From Rhizobiaceae bacterium (GTDB lineage: Bacteria > Pseudomonadota > Alphaproteobacteria > Rhizobiales > Rhizobiaceae): 64,000 bases of DNA. The stretch covers positions 62,001-126,000 of the forward strand of contig JAHBYU010000007.1 in NCBI GenBank assembly GCA_019635775.1. The letters run 5' to 3'. This document shows, piece by piece, positions 34,471 to 42,276 of the stretch; the stretch's first letter is position 1, and every line of letters begins with the position of its first letter. A program made the position numbers and the translations under genes. Below the pieces are notes generated by a model that was not told where the DNA came from, made no database searches, and worked only from the letters and a program-made list of their open reading frames with translations.

Positions 34471-36324
34471 ATGGAGCATTCGAACGCGGACCGGATGAAG
34501 ACTGCGTTGTTGCTGGCAGCCCTTGCAGGGCTCGTGAGTGGGCTTGCCTTTTATCTCGGCGGACAGCCGGACCTGGCTTCGACGGTCTGGCTTGTCGGCG
34601 TGCTCCCGGTGCTGACAGCGCTGCTTCTGGAGATCCTGCGAAGCCTGTGGCGCGGCGAAGTGGGGTTGGACATCGTTGCGGCGCTTTCAATGTCGGCTGC
34701 TCTCTTCTTCGGAGAAACACTTGCGGCGGCGGTTGTCGCGCTGATGTATTCCGGCGGCACCTTTCTCGAAAGCTTTGCGGAAGGCAGGGCGCGCCGCGAA
34801 ATGCGCGACCTGCTTTCGCGTGTCCCACGCACGGCAACCCGGCATCGGAACGGCGCGCTGGAAGAAGTTCCGCTCGACGACGTCAGGCCGGGTGACCGGC
34901 TGCTTATCCGCCAGGGGGATATCGTCCCGGTTGACGGCACTGTGGCGTCCCCTGCCGCCTTTCTGGACACGTCTGCCCTGACAGGCGAATCCCTCCCGGT
35001 CCGAGTGGAGAGCGGAGCCGACGCAATGAGTGGCTCAACGAACGCTGCCGAGGCGTTCGACCTGGTCGCGACGCGTCCCGCCAGGGACAGTACCTATGCC
35101 GGGATTGTCCGCCTTGTGGAAGAAGCGCAGCGATCGAAGGCGCCCATGTCGCGATTGGCCGATCGCTGGTCTCTTGGCTTCCTGATCGTGACGGTGGCCC
35201 TGGCCTTCGCCGCATGGTGGTTTACCAAGGACCCTATCCGCGCGGTCGCGGTCCTCGTCGTGGCCACGCCATGTCCGCTGATCCTGGCGGTTCCGGTGGC
35301 GCTTGTTGCCGGCCTGTCGCGTGCTGCGCACTTTGGTGTCCTTATCAAGGGGGCCGGTCCACTTGAGGTCATGGCCGGAACCCAGACGATCATCCTCGAC
35401 AAGACCGGTACTCTGACCGATGGCAGGCCGCAGATCGTATCAATCGAGAGCTACGGGGCATTGGATCCGCACGAGCTCCTCCGGCTCGCCGCCGCTCTCG
35501 ATCAGGCCACCAAACACCCGGTGGCGCAGGCGCTGGTTGCCGCGGCGCGAGAACGTGGTCTGTCGCTGCCGGTCCCGACGAATGTGGCTGAGGCACCCGG
35601 CGAAGGGCTGACCGGACAGGTCGATGGCAGGTCGGTCATCGTAGGGGGGTACGGTTTTGTCACCGGCCGCGTTGACAAGGCTGCGGCGGAGCAGCCCGCA
35701 CTTGCCGCCGGTTCGGTCATCGTGGCTGTCGGGGTGGACGGGCGAATGGCGGGGCATCTGGTCATGGCCGACCCGCTTCGCGAAGGAACGGATGACATGC
35801 TAGCCGGATTTCGCCGCCAGGGCATCAAACGGATCCTGCTGGCGACCGGCGACCGTCAGGAGGTGGCCGAGCGCGTGACCGAAGGCCTCGGGCTCAACGG
35901 AATCCGTGCAGGCCTCACGCCAGACCAGAAGGTTCTGCTGGTCCTGACCGAACGCAAGCGCGGGCCCGTCATGATGGTGGGGGACGGCGTAAATGACGCA
36001 CCGGCCCTCGCCGCGGCCGATGTGGGGGTCGCCATGGGCGCCCGTGGTGCGGCAGCGTCTGCCGAAGCAGCCGACGTGGTGCTGCTGGTTGACAGTATCG
36101 ACCGGCTTGGACCCGGCATCGAGATCGCCCGCGGTGCTCGCCGCATCGCGCTGGAAAGCGTGGTCGCCGGCATAGGCCTGTCGGTGGCGGGCATGGTTGC
36201 AGCGGCGCTGGGCTACCTCTCGCCCGTCCAGGGCGCGCTTATTCAGGAGGTGATCGACGTTGCCGTGATCCTAAACGCGCTTCGTGCGCTTCGCATCTCT
36301 CCTGCACGAACCCACCGCGATTAG
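34471..36324 (+). CDS. Heavy-metal P1B-type ATPase, TPCP membrane motif
   Basis: A 617-residue metal-exporting P-type ATPase. Actuator motif LTGESLPV, phosphorylation site ILDKTGTLTDG, the nucleotide-domain HP in TKHPVAQAL and hinge GDGVNDAPALAAADVG are all present. The membrane metal motif reads ATPCPLILAVP, a TPCP form, rather than CPC or SPC, pointing away from classic Cu and Zn/Cd pumps. There is no N-terminal HMA domain: the first membrane helix begins near residue 10. The ATG at 34471 is preceded by an AGAAGG-like site. A Ni, Fe or Co range is a guess. Confidence 0.87.
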   Translation: MEHSNADRMKTALLLAALAGLVSGLAFYLGGQPDLASTVWLVGVLPVLTALLLEILRSLWRGEVGLDIVAALSMSAALFFGETLAAAVVALMYSGGTFLESFAEGRARREMRDLLSRVPRTATRHRNGALEEVPLDDVRPGDRLLIRQGDIVPVDGTVASPAAFLDTSALTGESLPVRVESGADAMSGSTNAAEAFDLVATRPARDSTYAGIVRLVEEAQRSKAPMSRLADRWSLGFLIVTVALAFAAWWFTKDPIRAVAVLVVATPCPLILAVPVALVAGLSRAAHFGVLIKGAGPLEVMAGTQTIILDKTGTLTDGRPQIVSIESYGALDPHELLRLAAALDQATKHPVAQALVAAARERGLSLPVPTNVAEAPGEGLTGQVDGRSVIVGGYGFVTGRVDKAAAEQPALAAGSVIVAVGVDGRMAGHLVMADPLREGTDDMLAGFRRQGIKRILLATGDRQEVAERVTEGLGLNGIRAGLTPDQKVLLVLTERKRGPVMMVGDGVNDAPALAAADVGVAMGARGAAASAEAADVVLLVDSIDRLGPGIEIARGARRIALESVVAGIGLSVAGMVAAALGYLSPVQGALIQEVIDVAVILNALRALRISPARTHRD

Positions 36325-36417
36325 CTGCGGGGATCGTCAGGGTCGACCATTGGCGCGGCATCCGGAATCGCCAACGGGCTGCACTTGCCGCTTCGGCACA
36401 GTTCGACATCCGAGATT

Positions 36418-36494
36418 TGGCGCACCCGACAGGATTCGAACCTGTGACCTCTGCCTTCGGAGGGCAGCACTCTATCCAGCTGAGCTACGGGTGC
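36418..36494 (-). tRNA. tRNA-Arg (anticodon CCG)
   Basis: A full cloverleaf is readable on the minus strand: acceptor arms GCACCCG and CGGGTGC, anticodon loop CTCCGAA giving CCG, T-arm with GGTTCGAATCC, and an encoded 3' CCA. It decodes CGG. An antisense peptide through this site is an annotation artefact. Confidence 0.95.
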
Positions 36495-36648
36495 ATGCCG
36501 GAAAAGTCGATCCCGGCGGCTGGCAAGCCGCTATCTCATAACCGATGTGGGCCGACGCATCAACGGGCTGGACGCGACTTCCACGCTGGCAGGCTAGGCT
36601 GACCATCCGCGCTGCAGTGACGGGACACGGCACGATCAACCCAATGTT

Positions 36649-37194
36649 TCATCTGGTCCGGCGCCACGCATATCCACCGTGACGCTGTGGCCCCCCTGCC
36701 GATGGTTGGCCGTAAAGGCCAAGGCCTCCCGTCTGGCCCCTTTCAAGTCGTTCAATCAGAATGGGATGCGAAACCTCGAACTCATCGAAGCCAACGCGAA
36801 GCATGTGTGGCAGTTGATCGACCAGCACCTGACCTGTCGCTCGGATCGCCCGCCTAAAGCCATGTCGTGAACGCAGAAGCTCTGCCTTGGAAAGGGAGCG
36901 GCCGTCGTTGAATGCGGTGAAGGAGAGGGCGATCAGGGAAAGCTCGTCCAGCAGATCGCCGATTGCCTCGATCTTGTCGCCAGGTTTCAACAGCACTCCA
37001 AGGCGTTCCCTGGCTGACTTCCGATCCTGCGGGTCGAGTGAGAGTGCCACCTGCACCGGCAGGATGAAGCGCCCGTTGCCTGACAGCGCATCCGCGTCTT
37101 CGGCATGCGTCCAATCGTCCTCGCGAAAACCCGAAGGGGTCCACAGGCGGGGCAACGTTGTCTCGGATCCGGGTTCGACCATTCGAGCGAGCAT
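36649..37194 (-). CDS. DUF934 family protein (sulfur-assimilation associated)
   Basis: A 181-residue cytoplasmic protein of a family found next to cysH and cysI in proteobacteria; its biochemical role is not established. Seen: LPVQVALSLDPQDRK, a central block predicted to form alternating alpha/beta elements, and FNDGRSLSKAELLRSRHGF. It lies 53 bases after cysH on the same strand. The C-terminal 25 residues (Gly, Gln and Arg rich) run past the usual family end. The start is uncertain (ATG at 37194 or 37182). Confidence 0.8.
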   Translation of the reverse strand: MLARMVEPGSETTLPRLWTPSGFREDDWTHAEDADALSGNGRFILPVQVALSLDPQDRKSARERLGVLLKPGDKIEAIGDLLDELSLIALSFTAFNDGRSLSKAELLRSRHGFRRAIRATGQVLVDQLPHMLRVGFDEFEVSHPILIERLERGQTGGLGLYGQPSAGGPQRHGGYAWRRTR

Positions 37195-37247
37195 ATGGAT
37201 TATTCTTTCGTTGGTCCCATAATTCGTTCAGACGATTGAACCAGCAA

Positions 37248-37985
37248 TCATAGTGCGGCGTCCGTCAGCGACGCATCGAGACCGGACAGGTGGATGCCAC
37301 ATTCCGTCTTGGCCTGCCCAGCCCAGCGACCGCTCCGTAAGTCTTCTCCAGGCGTTACTGGCTTTGTGCATGGGAAGCAGCCTATCGACAGGTAGCCGTA
37401 GGCGACAAGCGGGTTTTCACGCAATGCGTGCTTGCGCATGTAGTCGGCCTGATCGGTGGTGGTCCAGCGCGCCAAAGGATTGATGCGGATTCGAGGACCG
37501 ACGGATTCGAAAACAGGCAGCGATGCGCGGGTTGACGCCTGGAAGCGCTTGCGTCCCGTAAACCACGCGTTGAAGGGACGCACGCCACGCGCCAGCGGCT
37601 GAACCTTGCGAACGTCGCAGCACGCATCTGTGTCCACCTCGTGCAGGCGCCCGTCCGCGTCTACTCGCTCGACCTCAGCTTCGTCCGGGGATATGACGCG
37701 AAGGTCGGTCAGACCAAAGTCGGCCACGAGTGCGTCACGATAGAAGAGCGTTTCCTCGAAATGCTTGCCGGTGTCGAGGAACAGAACCGGCAAATGTCGG
37801 TCGACACGAGAGATCAGGTCGAGAAGAACCGCGGAATCCGCGCCGAAGGATGATACGGCTGCGATGCTGCCCTGGAACTCCTGTCCGATAGCAAGCTCCA
37901 CGACATTCTCCGCCGGCAGATGACCAAACCTGGCCTCAAGCGCGGCTGCACGGCTGCGCGCTTCGGCCTCGCCATCAAGCAGCAT
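37248..37985 (-). CDS. cysH: Assimilatory adenylyl-sulfate (APS) reductase
   Basis: A 245-residue thioredoxin-dependent reductase making sulfite from activated sulfate. The PP-loop SSFGADSAVL and the C-terminal ECGIH with catalytic Cys are present. The two Cys pairs DACCDVRK and GCFPCTK, which bind a 4Fe-4S cluster, mark the APS-using rather than the PAPS-using class. The ATG at 37985 overlaps cysI by 11 bases. Part of a cysG-DUF2849-cysI-cysH-DUF934 operon. Confidence 0.92.
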   Translation of the reverse strand: MLLDGEAEARSRAAALEARFGHLPAENVVELAIGQEFQGSIAAVSSFGADSAVLLDLISRVDRHLPVLFLDTGKHFEETLFYRDALVADFGLTDLRVISPDEAEVERVDADGRLHEVDTDACCDVRKVQPLARGVRPFNAWFTGRKRFQASTRASLPVFESVGPRIRINPLARWTTTDQADYMRKHALRENPLVAYGYLSIGCFPCTKPVTPGEDLRSGRWAGQAKTECGIHLSGLDASLTDAAL

Positions 37986-39645
37986 TCGCCTCGCCCCCAT
38001 AAAGCGCCTCCTTGAACGGAGCCGGACCGACTCGCCGGTAGGCATCGAGGAACTTTTCGCCGGCATCGAGCCGAACGCGCAGATAGGTCTCGACCACAGT
38101 CTCAATGGCGTCGGTGATCTCTTCGGGACCGAAGCCGCGTCCAATGATGTCGCCGACAGTGGTGTGTTCGTCAGCGGAGCCACCGAGCGTCACCTGATAG
38201 AGTTCCGCGCCTTTTTTCTCGACGCCAAGGATTCCGATGTGGCCGACGTGATGATGACCGCATGCGTTGATGCAACCGGAGATCTTCAGCTTGAGCTCGC
38301 CTATGTCACGCTGGCGTTCAAGCGAGGCAAAGCGCTTCGAGATGTTTTGCGCCACGATGATCGAGCGTGCGTTCGCCAGTGCGCAATAGTCCAGTCCGGG
38401 GCATGCGATAATGTCGCTGATCAGGTTGGAATTGGGGGTAGCGAAGCCGATCGAGACAAGCTGATCGTAGACTGCCTTGAGGTCGGCGCGCGCGACATGC
38501 GGCAGGATCAGGTTCTGCTCGTGGCTGACGCGAATTTCATCAAAGGCGAATCGTTCGGCAAGATCGGCCACCGCCTCCATCTGTTCCGCGCTGGCGTCAC
38601 CGGGAACCTCACCGATGCCCTTCAGCGAGATGGTGACCGCAGCATAATCGGGATGCTTGTGGGTGATGACGTTCTGGTCGAGCCATTCCCCGAAGCTTCT
38701 TGAATCAAGGCGGCCAAGGCGAACCACTTCGTCTCCTTCCGGCCGCTCAGGAAGATCGGGCGGTGCGAAATAGGAATCGATGGCGCGAATGTCAGCATCG
38801 GGCAGCTTCAGTTCGCCGTCCCTCAGGTGGTCCCACTCTGCCTCCACCTGACGGGCAAATTCCTCGACACCGGTCTCATGGACGAGGATCTTGATGCGGG
38901 CCTTGTACTTGTTGTCGCGGCGACCGTGCAGGTTGTAGACGCGCAAGATCGCGGTGGCGTAGGAAAGAAGATGCCGTTCGGGCAGGAAGTCCCGGATCTT
39001 CTTAGCGACCATCGGTGTGCGGCCCTGTCCGCCGCCCACATACACGGCGAATCCCAGCTCTCCCTTTTCATCTTTCTTGAGGTGCAGGCCGATGTCGTGC
39101 GTCTGGATAGCGGCACGATCGCGCTCGGCTCCGGTCACTGCGATCTTGAACTTCCTTGGCAGGTAGGAAAACTCGGGATGCACTGAGGACCACTGTCGAA
39201 GGATTTCGGCATAGGGACGGGGGTCTGCAACCTCGTCTGCGGCGGCGCCGGCGAAATGGTCCGCGGTAACATTGCGAATGCAGTTGCCGCTGGTTTGGAT
39301 CGCATGCATCTCGACGCTGGCGAGATCGGCCAGGATCGCTGGAATGTCGGACAGCGCCGGCCAGTTGAATTGCAGGTTCTGGCGCGTCGTAAAGTGGCCG
39401 TAACCCTTGTCGTACCTACGGGCGATATGGCCAAGCATACGCAGTTGCCGGGAGTTGAGTGTACCGTATGGAATCGCGATGCGTAGCATGTAAGCATGGA
39501 GCTGCAGGTAGACACCGTTCATCAGGCGCAGAGGCTTGAACTCGTCCTCGCTCAGGTCACCCGACAGCCGACGCTCGACCTGATCGGTGAACTCGGCGAC
39601 CCGGGCCTTTACGAACCCATGATCGAACTCGTCGTAGCGGTACAT
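37975..39645 (-). CDS. cysI: Sulfite reductase hemoprotein (nitrite/sulfite reductase family)
   Basis: A 556-residue siroheme/4Fe-4S reductase converting sulfite to sulfide. Two ferredoxin-like half domains enclose the cluster motifs ACPGLDYCALANAR and GCINACGHHH, whose four Cys bind the coupled cluster and siroheme. It is the CysI-only, probably ferredoxin-dependent form, as no CysJ flavoprotein is nearby. cysG for siroheme synthesis is 0.3 kb upstream. Nitrite reductase is the alternative, but the cysH partner argues for sulfite. Confidence 0.9.
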   Translation of the reverse strand: MYRYDEFDHGFVKARVAEFTDQVERRLSGDLSEDEFKPLRLMNGVYLQLHAYMLRIAIPYGTLNSRQLRMLGHIARRYDKGYGHFTTRQNLQFNWPALSDIPAILADLASVEMHAIQTSGNCIRNVTADHFAGAAADEVADPRPYAEILRQWSSVHPEFSYLPRKFKIAVTGAERDRAAIQTHDIGLHLKKDEKGELGFAVYVGGGQGRTPMVAKKIRDFLPERHLLSYATAILRVYNLHGRRDNKYKARIKILVHETGVEEFARQVEAEWDHLRDGELKLPDADIRAIDSYFAPPDLPERPEGDEVVRLGRLDSRSFGEWLDQNVITHKHPDYAAVTISLKGIGEVPGDASAEQMEAVADLAERFAFDEIRVSHEQNLILPHVARADLKAVYDQLVSIGFATPNSNLISDIIACPGLDYCALANARSIIVAQNISKRFASLERQRDIGELKLKISGCINACGHHHVGHIGILGVEKKGAELYQVTLGGSADEHTTVGDIIGRGFGPEEITDAIETVVETYLRVRLDAGEKFLDAYRRVGPAPFKEALYGGEANAA

Positions 39646-39671
39646 TCTCGTCTACCTGCTCTTTCGCCGTT

Positions 39672-39974
39672 TCAGTTCGCGCCTTGCCGGCTGGCCTGCT
39701 TTCCAAGATCGGTCCGGTTGGTCGGGCCTGCGGCCCGTATCCTTTCGCGTAACCTCAACGGCACGATCTTTCCGTCGACCAGATCGATATCGATCAGGTT
39801 GATATCGACCACCTCGCGTTGCTCGACAGCGGACTTGCCAATCGCTTCCAGCCGCGCTTCGCCTTCCTTGTCGGCGACGATTTCGGATGGCTCGATGCTT
39901 TCTGCCCACGAACCGTCTTTCGCCAGCCAGACGACCTCTCCATCGGTGAGCCGGTTCGCCGTCAGGATTTTCAT
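39672..39974 (-). CDS. DUF2849 family protein
   Basis: A 100-residue small protein of an alphaproteobacterial family encoded between cysG and cysI. MKILTANRLTDGEVVWL begins the conserved part, followed by an acidic centre and a basic, disordered tail. Its ATG overlaps the cysG stop (ATGA). Function unknown; the constant gene order suggests an accessory role in sulfite reductase or siroheme handling. Confidence 0.82.
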   Translation of the reverse strand: MKILTANRLTDGEVVWLAKDGSWAESIEPSEIVADKEGEARLEAIGKSAVEQREVVDINLIDIDLVDGKIVPLRLRERIRAAGPTNRTDLGKQASRQGAN

Positions 39975-41416
39975 GCGTCTGCTCCGTGCCGAATCCTAGG
40001 TGCAAGGTTTCGATGGATGGCGAGCGGCTCGGAACGGGCGAAGTTGGCACCCGCGACTGCATCGCCGATCACGGTCATGACAGGTCCGGTCAAATCGGCT
40101 CGTTGCTCCAGCGATGGCAGGTCGGCCAGTGTGCCGTGAAAGCGCCGCCGGACCGGCAGGCTCGCATTCTCGACAACCGCGACGGCCGTCTCTGGTGAGA
40201 GACCCGCGTCGATAAGGCGTGATGCGACGTCGGCAGCAACCGAGCGTCCCATATAGACCGCCACGGTCGCGCCCGAGATGGCGAGCTTCGCCCAATCAGG
40301 CAGCGACGCCCCTTTCAGGTCGTGGCCGGTGGTGAAGACCATCGATGAGGTGACGCCCCTCAGAGTCAACGGCAACTCGAAATCAGCGGCGGCCGCGAAC
40401 GCCGCCGTGACGCCGGGCACCACTTCGTAAGAAATGCCCGCATCACGCAAGGCGGCCATTTCTTCACCCGCACGACCAAATACCAGCGGATCGCCCGACT
40501 TTAGCCGGACAACCTGTCGACCCGCGCGGCCAAGTCGGACCAGAAGCGCGTTGATCTCCGCCTGGCTCTTGGAATGACATCCCTTTCGCTTGCCCACCGG
40601 TACGCGCTCGGCGTCCCGGCGTCCCATGGCCACCACCTCCTCCGGCACCAGGGCGTCATGAACGATGACGTCGGCCTCCATCATGAGGCGTTGCGCCCGA
40701 AGCGTCAGCAGATCTTCCGCGCCGGGGCCTGCGCCGACTAGCGCCACATGCCCTTGGCGCTCCATCGAGCCGGATAGAAGCTCGTTCGCGGCGTGCGAAG
40801 CTGCCTCGGCATCGCCCGCTTCCATGGCCCGCGCAGGCGCGCCCTTGAAGAATGCGCTCCAGAAGAGACGACGAGAATTGCCTTTGGGCAGCACGCGATC
40901 GGCCGTTTCGCGAAAAGCGGTCGCCAAGGTCGCCAGAGGCCCGAGCGATGGCGACAACAACTGGTCGATTCTTGCGCGTACGATCTGCGCCAGTACAGGC
41001 CCGGCACCTTCGGTGCCTATCGCGACCGCGAGCGGCGCGCGATTGACGATCGCAGGTGTGTAGAAATCGCAGAGGTCGGGACGGTCAACCGCGTTGACGG
41101 GAATCCCGGCCTTACGCGCATCCTCGACGATGCGACGATCCATGGCTTCGCTGCCAGTTGCTGCGAAGACCAGTCGCGCGCCTTCAAGATGAAACGGAGA
41201 ATAGTCCGCGTCGATCAGTTCCGCGCCGTTTGCCGCGATCCATGTGTTCAGAGAAGGTTCCACGTCCGTTGCGACGATCCGCAGATGGGCGCTCGACTGG
41301 CCAAGAAGCCTGGCTTTGGCGAGCGCCTCATCGCCTCCGCCCACGATCACCACGACTCCACCCTCCACCCGCAGGAAGATGGGGAAAGCGTTCAGGCCGG
41401 GGATTTCCTTGGTCAT
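39971..41416 (-). CDS. cysG: Siroheme synthase (CysG; Met8-like plus uroporphyrinogen-III methyltransferase)
   Basis: A 481-residue bifunctional enzyme. The N-terminal precorrin-2 dehydrogenase/ferrochelatase half has the NAD motif VVIVGGGDEALAKARLL. The C-terminal SUMT half has LVGAGPGAEDLLTLRA, VPVGKRKGCHS, and RLKSGDPLVFGRAGEE. It supplies siroheme to CysI. First gene of the leftward cys operon, divergent from the host-attachment-type gene. Confidence 0.92.
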   Translation of the reverse strand: MTKEIPGLNAFPIFLRVEGGVVVIVGGGDEALAKARLLGQSSAHLRIVATDVEPSLNTWIAANGAELIDADYSPFHLEGARLVFAATGSEAMDRRIVEDARKAGIPVNAVDRPDLCDFYTPAIVNRAPLAVAIGTEGAGPVLAQIVRARIDQLLSPSLGPLATLATAFRETADRVLPKGNSRRLFWSAFFKGAPARAMEAGDAEAASHAANELLSGSMERQGHVALVGAGPGAEDLLTLRAQRLMMEADVIVHDALVPEEVVAMGRRDAERVPVGKRKGCHSKSQAEINALLVRLGRAGRQVVRLKSGDPLVFGRAGEEMAALRDAGISYEVVPGVTAAFAAAADFELPLTLRGVTSSMVFTTGHDLKGASLPDWAKLAISGATVAVYMGRSVAADVASRLIDAGLSPETAVAVVENASLPVRRRFHGTLADLPSLEQRADLTGPVMTVIGDAVAGANFARSEPLAIHRNLAPRIRHGADA

Positions 41417-41575
41417 TCGAGGTACCGATGATGATACGCGGTTTTATCGCCGAGGCGCGGGATACTAAAGAAACGTGGTCGCGTGGCCCGACCATGTCAG
41501 CAATCTCTTTTCCCAAACGACCGAAAACGAGGGAAAAGTTTTCTACCGGGTGCCTCAAATACCGCTTTCGAGCAA

Positions 41576-41601
41576 GGAACATCCTGTGAAGCGGCTGCGT
41601 T
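41576..41601 (+). promoter_or_regulatory. EcfG (general stress sigma) type promoter
   Basis: GGAAC at 41576-41580, 17 bases, then CGTT at 41598-41601 exactly match the alphaproteobacterial EcfG/RpoE2 consensus GGAAC-N16/17-CGTT. It points at the gene starting at 41630, 28 bases downstream. Confidence 0.7.
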
Positions 41602-41629
41602 TCCGAATGACATTTGGAAGGAGACGCAG

Positions 41630-42079
41630 ATGGAACGACTAGCCCTCAAACATGGTCTCTGGCTTGTGGTCGCGGATGGCGAAAAGGCGCTGTTCATGAA
41701 AAACGATGGCGACGCGAAGTTCCCGAACTTTGAGGTCTTCAGCGAATTGAACCAAGAGAATTCGACGACGCGCGAGACTGTTTCCGATAAGCCGGGGCGA
41801 TTTAACGATGGACCCTCCCCGCATCGCAGCGCTGTGCAGGAAACGGACCTCAATAAGCTCGCCAAGATGCGTTTTGCGGACGAAATCGCTGAAAAGCTCT
41901 ACAAGGCAGCCCACAATGGTGATTTCGAGTACATTGTTATCGCCGCGCCGCCGTCCGTGCTGGGCGAGTTGCGCAAGAAGATGCACCAGGTGGTCACGGA
42001 CAAGATAGTCACCGAGATCCCCAAGACACTGACGAATTTGCCCGTCTACGACATCGAGAAGATGTTGCAGGCTGCCTGA
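41630..42079 (+). CDS. Host-attachment family protein (AtsC-like)
   Basis: A 149-residue protein of the family first linked to Agrobacterium attachment to plant cells. LVVADGEKALFMKN, then the central FNDGPSPHRSAVQETDLN, and YIVIAAPPSVLGELRKKM are seen. No signal or membrane segment, so it is probably cytoplasmic, and its fold suggests an RNase-H/eRF1-like domain rather than an adhesin. AAGGAG lies before the ATG. The EcfG promoter marks it as a general-stress gene. Confidence 0.82.
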   Translation: MERLALKHGLWLVVADGEKALFMKNDGDAKFPNFEVFSELNQENSTTRETVSDKPGRFNDGPSPHRSAVQETDLNKLAKMRFADEIAEKLYKAAHNGDFEYIVIAAPPSVLGELRKKMHQVVTDKIVTEIPKTLTNLPVYDIEKMLQAA

Positions 42080-42119
42080 CCTCAGTCAGCACCAAAGGAC
42101 TCGGCAATTGATCTGGCTG

Positions 42120-42152
42120 CTGGCTATTCGGGAAAACGTTCCGGATAGCCAG
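42120..42152 (+). other. Long imperfect hairpin downstream of the attachment-family gene
   Basis: CTGGCTAT and ATAGCCAG (8 bp) extend inward through a TCGG/CCGG section with one bulge and an AACG loop. No T run on either side. It may end or stabilise the upstream transcript, or act in the leader of the antiporter gene. Confidence 0.4.
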
Positions 42153-42276
42153 CTATCGTCACGAAACCGGACTCTTCGACTTGCAAGGCAGCCCTCGTCT
42201 CACCGATAGTGATTCGACGGGCGTGACGCTCGTTTCTGCAACAGCGCCGCGTTTGCCGAAAGGTCGTTTCCGGACG

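Noticed and set aside
36284..36541. Open frame across the tRNA-Arg gene with an RIRTCD-type peptide
   Set aside because: It is the translation of the antisense strand of a tRNA plus the ATPase end, a well-known false-gene pattern.
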